Below, one piece after another: positions 60,465-64,000 of a DNA stretch of 64,000 nucleotides. The position numbers were made by a program, and so were the translations under genes. The stretch comes from Streptomyces omiyaensis (GTDB lineage: Bacteria > Actinomycetota > Actinomycetes > Streptomycetales > Streptomycetaceae), in contig NZ_BMVV01000018.1 of NCBI RefSeq assembly GCF_014650895.1, positions 62,001 through 126,000 of the forward strand, in the 5' to 3' direction. Under the pieces are notes generated by a model. It did no database searches. It was not told the origin of the DNA and saw only the letters and a program-made list of their open reading frames with translations. Position 1 is the first letter of the stretch. Each line of letters opens with the position of its first letter.

Positions 60465-60512
60465 GTGTCCGACCAGGAGCAGTCCCCGCGCGTGGGGAAC
60501 GGCGCCGGATGA
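60465..60512 (+). CDS. Possible 15-aa leader ORF coupled to the cluster
   Basis: GTG 60465 follows a full GGAGG (60450-60454). The frame encodes 15 residues (MSDQEQSPRVGNGAG) and its TGA overlaps the ATG of the next gene (ATGA). The next gene itself has no good ribosome site, so translation may depend on this leader. Confidence 0.4.
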   Translation: MSDQEQSPRVGNGAG

Positions 60513-60985
60513 ATCCACTGACCTACACACCGCGCCTGGTGAAGGCGCTCCCCCCGGTCCGGGCGAACGGCCGGACGCTGAAGGCGTACGCGATGTTCGC
60601 GGACCCCGAGCGGTCCGGCGAGCCGCCGAAGCCGGACTGGCTGGAGCGGCACGCGGCCGCGGTGCTGCACGAGCCCCTGGCCGGGGGCGACCATCCGGCC
60701 GGCTTCCTCATCCTGCACCGCGGCGCTGAGGGAACGTATCTGCTGGTGAGCCAGTGGTATGACGCCGACATGCTCAAGCACTGGGTGCGCGGCGCGGTGG
60801 TCGACGCCGAGGGGGAGACGTCCTTCGCGCCCCTCCCCCAGCGGGACCTGATCGCCTGCGTGTGGGAGCTGGAAGTGGTGAAGTTCGAACGCGACGCATG
60901 GGTCAACACCGTGCTGGCGCGCGGCAGTACCGGCCGGGACGCCCTGGAGGCGTACCTGGGGACGACCTTCTCGGGGTGGGTGTGA
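60509..60985 (+). CDS. Unrecognised 158-aa protein of the right-end cluster
   Basis: A soluble protein with no leader or membrane helix. Notable segments: NGRTLKAYAMFADPERSGEPPKPDW, FLILHRGAEGTYLLVSQWYDADMLKHW and LIACVWELEVVKFERDAWV, an alpha/beta mix rich in Trp and His. ATG 60509 is preferred; the frame is open to 60377 but that part is Arg-rich and unlike the rest. It lies 4 bases before the GNAT gene. I cannot assign a function. Confidence 0.7.
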   Translation: MNPLTYTPRLVKALPPVRANGRTLKAYAMFADPERSGEPPKPDWLERHAAAVLHEPLAGGDHPAGFLILHRGAEGTYLLVSQWYDADMLKHWVRGAVVDAEGETSFAPLPQRDLIACVWELEVVKFERDAWVNTVLARGSTGRDALEAYLGTTFSGWV

Positions 60986-60989
60986 GCCG

Positions 60990-61469
60990 GTGGGCGTGAA
61001 CCACGACATCGAGGTCCGGCCGATCGGGCCGGACCACCTGGACGCGCTGCTCGCCCTGTGCCACGAGCACGCGGCGTACGAGAAGGCGGAGTTCCACGAG
61101 AACGGGCAGGTGGAGCGCTGGCGTTCGGCGTTCTTCGGGGAGCGGCCGGCCCTGCACGGCTGGGTCGCGCTGGACGGCGGCAGGCCCTGCGGCTTCATGA
61201 CCGTCACCACCGACTACGCCACCTGGAGCGCCGAGCGCTTCGCCTACATGGACTGCCTGTACCTCCAGGAGGCGTACCGGGGCCTGGGGCTCGGCCGGGT
61301 GTTCCTGGAGCGGCTGCGGGAGTTCGCGCTCGCCGAGGGGTGCGGCTGGGCCGAGTGGCAGACGCCGCCGGACAACGAGATCGGCATCGGCTTCTACCGG
61401 CGCATGGGCGCCGCCGCCAAGAGCAAGATCCGCTTCCACTACGACGTTGGGGTGCGTGGCGTCTCGTGA
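60990..61469 (+). CDS. GNAT family N-acetyltransferase
   Basis: A 159-aa GNAT. LCHEHAAYEKAEF near the start resembles diamine/polyamine acetyltransferases; motif A MDCLYLQEAYRGLGLGRVFL near residue 90 and EWQTPPDNEIGIGFYRRMGA near 130. GTG 60990, or GTG 60996. Its stop overlaps the adenylating-enzyme start. Likely acylates an amine intermediate of the cluster. Confidence 0.85.
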   Translation: MGVNHDIEVRPIGPDHLDALLALCHEHAAYEKAEFHENGQVERWRSAFFGERPALHGWVALDGGRPCGFMTVTTDYATWSAERFAYMDCLYLQEAYRGLGLGRVFLERLREFALAEGCGWAEWQTPPDNEIGIGFYRRMGAAAKSKIRFHYDVGVRGVS

Positions 61470-63124
61470 CGAAGACCTCCGAACCGCCGGCCGCGCCGCT
61501 CGCGCTGCCGCCGTGGTCGATCGACCCGGCCGACCAGGCCGGATCCGCTCCCGCGCTGGGCGACCTCGTCCGCGCCGCGGTGGCGCTCGGGCCGGACCGC
61601 CCGGCCCTGCACGACGGACGGCTCGGCCTCACCTTCGCGGAGCTGGAGCGGCGGGCCTCGACGCTCGCGGCCTGGCTGGCCGGGCGGGGGGTGCGCCCGG
61701 ACGACCGGGTGGCGGTCCTCGCCGAGAAGAGCGCGCTGATGCCGGTGCTGGCCCTCGCGATCTGGAAGTGCGGCGCCGTCTACGTGCCGCTCGACGGCAC
61801 GGCTCCGGTGCCGCGGCTGCGCGGGCTGCTCGGCCGGCTCTCCCCGCGGGTCGTGCTGGCCCTCGACGACCGCGAGCCGGTGGCCGAGGGGGTCGTCTGG
61901 GCCGGCCGCGCCGAGCTGGACGCGGTCCTGTCGGGTCCGGACCGGGAGTGGGCGACGGTGCCGCACGGGCCCGCCTCCACGGCGTACATCATCTTCACCT
62001 CGGGCTCCACGGGTGAGCCCAAGGGCGTCGAGATCACGGTCGCCAACCTGGTCGCGTACTTCGGGAACCACAACGAGGTGCTCCGGTTCACCCCGGACTC
62101 GCGGGTGTTCAGCCTGTCGCCCTTCCACTTCGACGTGTCCATCGAGGACACGCTGCTGCCGCTGTCGCTGGGCGCCTTCGTCCACCAGTTCCGCGGCATG
62201 CACGCCGGCGCGGTGATGCGGGCGGTCGTCATGCGCGAGCGGATCACCCATCTCATCGCGGTCTCCACGCTGCTGACGATGATGACCGAGGGCGGGCGGC
62301 ACGTCACCCGGGAGAACTTCCCGAGCCTGGAGATGGTGATGACCGGCGCGGAGGTCTGCGACCCCGGGGTCATCAACGTCTGGAAGGACGGCCTGCCCGA
62401 GGTCCGCGTCATCAACGTCTACGGCCCGACCGAGGCGACGATCGTGTGCGTCGCCCACGAGATCGTGCGGGTCGACCCGGAGCGCGTGAGCTCGTACCCG
62501 ATCGGCCGGCCCCTGCGCGGGGTGGAGGCGCGGATCGTGGACGAGGGCACCGAGGTCCCGGTCCACGAGGCCGACCGCGTCGGCGAGTTGTGGATCGGCG
62601 GCGAGCAGGTGATGCGCGGCTACTACGGGCAGCCGGAGGAGACCGCCCGGCGGGTGGTGGAGGTGGACGGCGTCCGCTACTACCGCACCGGCGACCTGTG
62701 CAGCTACGACGGGAACGGCGACATCGTCTTCCGCGGCCGGAACGACGACGAGGTGAAGCTGGCCGGCCGCCGGATCCACCTGGGCGAGATCCGGCAGACC
62801 GTGCTGAGCTGCCCCGGTGTCGAGCGGGCGGCCGTCGCGCTGGTCCAGCGCCTCGGCCACGACGTGATCGCCCTGGTGGTGACGGCGCCGGACCGGTCGG
62901 TGGTGGCGGACGCGGAGAAGCGGCTCGCGGAGCTGCTGCCCGCGTACATGGTGCCGGCCGTCGTCGCCTGGTCCCCGGCGACCGCGGTCTCCTCGACGGG
63001 CAAGACGGACGAGAAGCTGCTCATGCGGCGGCTCGCCGACGCGGCCCGGGAGTCGAGCGCCACGCGCTTCGCCTTCACCCCGGCCGGGGACGTCGCACCC
63101 GTCGACGGGGACGACCATGCCTGA
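61466..63124 (+). CDS. Stand-alone AMP-binding (adenylation) enzyme, NRPS-type A domain
   Basis: A 552-aa ANL-superfamily enzyme. Core motifs: IIFTSGSTGEPKG (A3), FHFDVSIEDTLLPL (A4), NVYGPTEATI (A5), YRTGDL (A7), GRNDDEVKLAGRRIHLGEI (A8) and the A10 lysine in STGKTDE. The Asp of FDVS corresponds to the residue that holds the alpha-amino group in amino-acid-activating A domains. There is no carrier, condensation or thioesterase domain. GTG 61466 overlaps the GNAT stop; the next gene starts 8 bases before its end. Confidence 0.9.
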   Translation: MTKTSEPPAAPLALPPWSIDPADQAGSAPALGDLVRAAVALGPDRPALHDGRLGLTFAELERRASTLAAWLAGRGVRPDDRVAVLAEKSALMPVLALAIWKCGAVYVPLDGTAPVPRLRGLLGRLSPRVVLALDDREPVAEGVVWAGRAELDAVLSGPDREWATVPHGPASTAYIIFTSGSTGEPKGVEITVANLVAYFGNHNEVLRFTPDSRVFSLSPFHFDVSIEDTLLPLSLGAFVHQFRGMHAGAVMRAVVMRERITHLIAVSTLLTMMTEGGRHVTRENFPSLEMVMTGAEVCDPGVINVWKDGLPEVRVINVYGPTEATIVCVAHEIVRVDPERVSSYPIGRPLRGVEARIVDEGTEVPVHEADRVGELWIGGEQVMRGYYGQPEETARRVVEVDGVRYYRTGDLCSYDGNGDIVFRGRNDDEVKLAGRRIHLGEIRQTVLSCPGVERAAVALVQRLGHDVIALVVTAPDRSVVADAEKRLAELLPAYMVPAVVAWSPATAVSSTGKTDEKLLMRRLADAARESSATRFAFTPAGDVAPVDGDDHA

Positions 63125-64000
63125 GACCCGCGTCGCGGCGCTCCACCCCGAGTTCGGCCGGCTGACCGCCGCCCGCAGGCTCATGGGGGTGCGGGGGTCG
63201 ACCGGCTCGGTCGCGACCGACCGGGCCAACGCCGAGCGCTGGCTCGCCCGCTTCGGCGGCGCCGTGGATCCGTCGGACGGCGCCGCGGTGGAGCGGGACG
63301 CGCACGGGCTCACCGTCCGGCCCGCCGTGGAGGACCCGGACGGCCCGTGGGTCCTCTACCTCCACGGCGGCGGGATGGTCCACTACTCGACCGCCGTCTT
63401 CGAGCCCTTCTTACGCACCCTGGCGGGCGGCCTGCGGGCCCCCGTGGAGGCGTTCGACTACCTGAAGGCGCCGGAGCACACCGTCGAGGAGTCGGTGGAG
63501 CGGCTCGCGGAGCACGTGGCCGCCCGCTGCCGCGCCCTGGCGGACCGGCCGATCGTCCTCGCCGGCGACAGCGTCGGCGGACTCCTCGCCCTCCATCTGT
63601 GCCTGCGCGTGCTGCCGCCCGGCACCCTCGCCCGGATCGTGCTGATCTACCCCGTCCTCGACCTGCGGACGGAACGCGGCTCCTACCGGGAGTACGGCGA
63701 GGGGTACTTCCTCGACCGCGAGGCGATGCGGCTCTTCACCTCCCGCCTCGCCCCCTTCTTCGCCGCCCGCTCCCTCGACCCGATGCGCCTGTCCGAGGAC
63801 GACCTCGCCCGGCTGCCGGAGTGCTCGATCGTGACCGCCGGCTGCGACGTCCTGCGGGACGAGGGGCTCGCCTGGGCGGAGCTCATGGCCGGCCGGCCGC
63901 CCGGCCCGCGGCACCTGCACTTCCCCGACCTCCCGCACGACTTCTGCCTGTACGCCGGACGGCTGGCCTCGGCCGGGCAGGCCGTCGCCGAGATCGCCAG
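63117..64000 (+). CDS. Alpha/beta hydrolase (hormone-sensitive-lipase family), partial, with a TTA codon
   Basis: Runs off the window after 294 complete codons. HSL-type oxyanion motif HGGGMVHYS near residue 83, nucleophile in GDSVGG near 153, acid in CDVLRDEG near 245, His in LPHDFCLY near 276, so the catalytic core is complete. Codon 99 (63411-63413) is TTA, which needs the bldA leucyl-tRNA in Streptomyces. ATG 63117 overlaps the adenylating-enzyme gene by 8 bases. It may hydrolyse or transfer the activated product. Confidence 0.85.
   Translation, partial: MPETRVAALHPEFGRLTAARRLMGVRGSTGSVATDRANAERWLARFGGAVDPSDGAAVERDAHGLTVRPAVEDPDGPWVLYLHGGGMVHYSTAVFEPFLRTLAGGLRAPVEAFDYLKAPEHTVEESVERLAEHVAARCRALADRPIVLAGDSVGGLLALHLCLRVLPPGTLARIVLIYPVLDLRTERGSYREYGEGYFLDREAMRLFTSRLAPFFAARSLDPMRLSEDDLARLPECSIVTAGCDVLRDEGLAWAELMAGRPPGPRHLHFPDLPHDFCLYAGRLASAGQAVAEIA

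Noticed and set aside
61466..63124. An NRPS module
   Set aside because: Only an adenylation domain is visible; no condensation, carrier or thioesterase domain in or next to it within the window.

Overview
The window looks like a Streptomyces (or close actinomycete) chromosome. Base composition is very high in G+C by eye, coding frames end almost always in G or C, many genes start with GTG, neighbouring genes overlap by 4 or 8 bases, ABC sugar transporters come without an ATPase gene, there is a CebR-type cellulose regulon, and a rare TTA leucine codon appears near the right end. No tRNA, rRNA, CRISPR array or insertion sequence was recognised. All family calls were made by reading motifs; no database search was run.

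Layout. (1) 1-14.2 kb: a pectin/rhamnogalacturonan utilisation island on the + strand. It holds a GntR regulator, a DHDPS-family lyase, an IlvD/Edd-type sugar-acid dehydratase, two sugar ABC permeases, a Gfo/Idh/MocA oxidoreductase, a DUF6807 (PmoA) protein, a GH43 glycosidase, a sugar-binding lipoprotein, an SGNH acetylesterase (CE12-like), a PL1 pectate lyase and a CE8 pectinesterase. (2) 14.2-16.4 kb, - strand: LacI regulator, SigE-type sigma factor and a one-TM putative anti-sigma protein, all overlapping. (3) 16.5-29.9 kb: the cellulose regulon. CBM2-GH48 and CBM2-GH5/CBM2-GH6 are divergent, followed by cebR and cebEFG-bglC. Perfect 14-bp CebR boxes lie in the control regions. Another perfect box sits 19 kb away in front of a GH9 cellulase (41.6-43.9 kb). 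(4) 30-31.3 kb: a secreted protein and an IclR regulator. (5) 31.5-35.1 kb: a three-gene operon for 2-methylisoborneol: family 2B encapsulin shell, 2-MIB synthase and geranyl-diphosphate C-methyltransferase. (6) 35.7-36.6 kb: a decayed NCS1 nucleobase permease. (7) 36.8-41.6 kb: secreted alpha/beta hydrolase, GNAT, Nudix, MFS and a GlxA-type AraC regulator. (8) 44.3-47.7 kb: a secreted S8 peptidase broken by a frameshift in a GGCC repeat. (9) 47.8-58.4 kb: small stress or housekeeping-like genes: pirin, GNAT, a duplicated DUF6766 membrane protein, hemerythrin, an overlapping HAD/nucleotidyltransferase/BON/phosphoesterase operon, SRPBCC, a RhoGDI-like protein, a methyltransferase and MFS. (10) 58.7-64 kb: an MFS exporter divergent from a compact unassigned set: 15-codon leader ORF, 158-aa unknown protein, GNAT, stand-alone adenylating enzyme and TTA-containing hydrolase. 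The last gene runs off the window.

How they fit together. Regions 1 and 3 form a plant-cell-wall programme. Secreted enzymes with CBM2 domains attack cellulose by exo-, endo- and reducing-end routes, CebEFG imports cello-oligosaccharides and BglC cleaves them inside the cell. In parallel PL1, CE8, the CE12-like esterase and GH43 process pectin, and the sugar acids probably go through the IlvD/DHDPS pair. Both importers must borrow an ATPase, most likely MsiK encoded elsewhere. Region 5 is a terpene nanocompartment. Region 10 is the best candidate for an undescribed small-molecule pathway.
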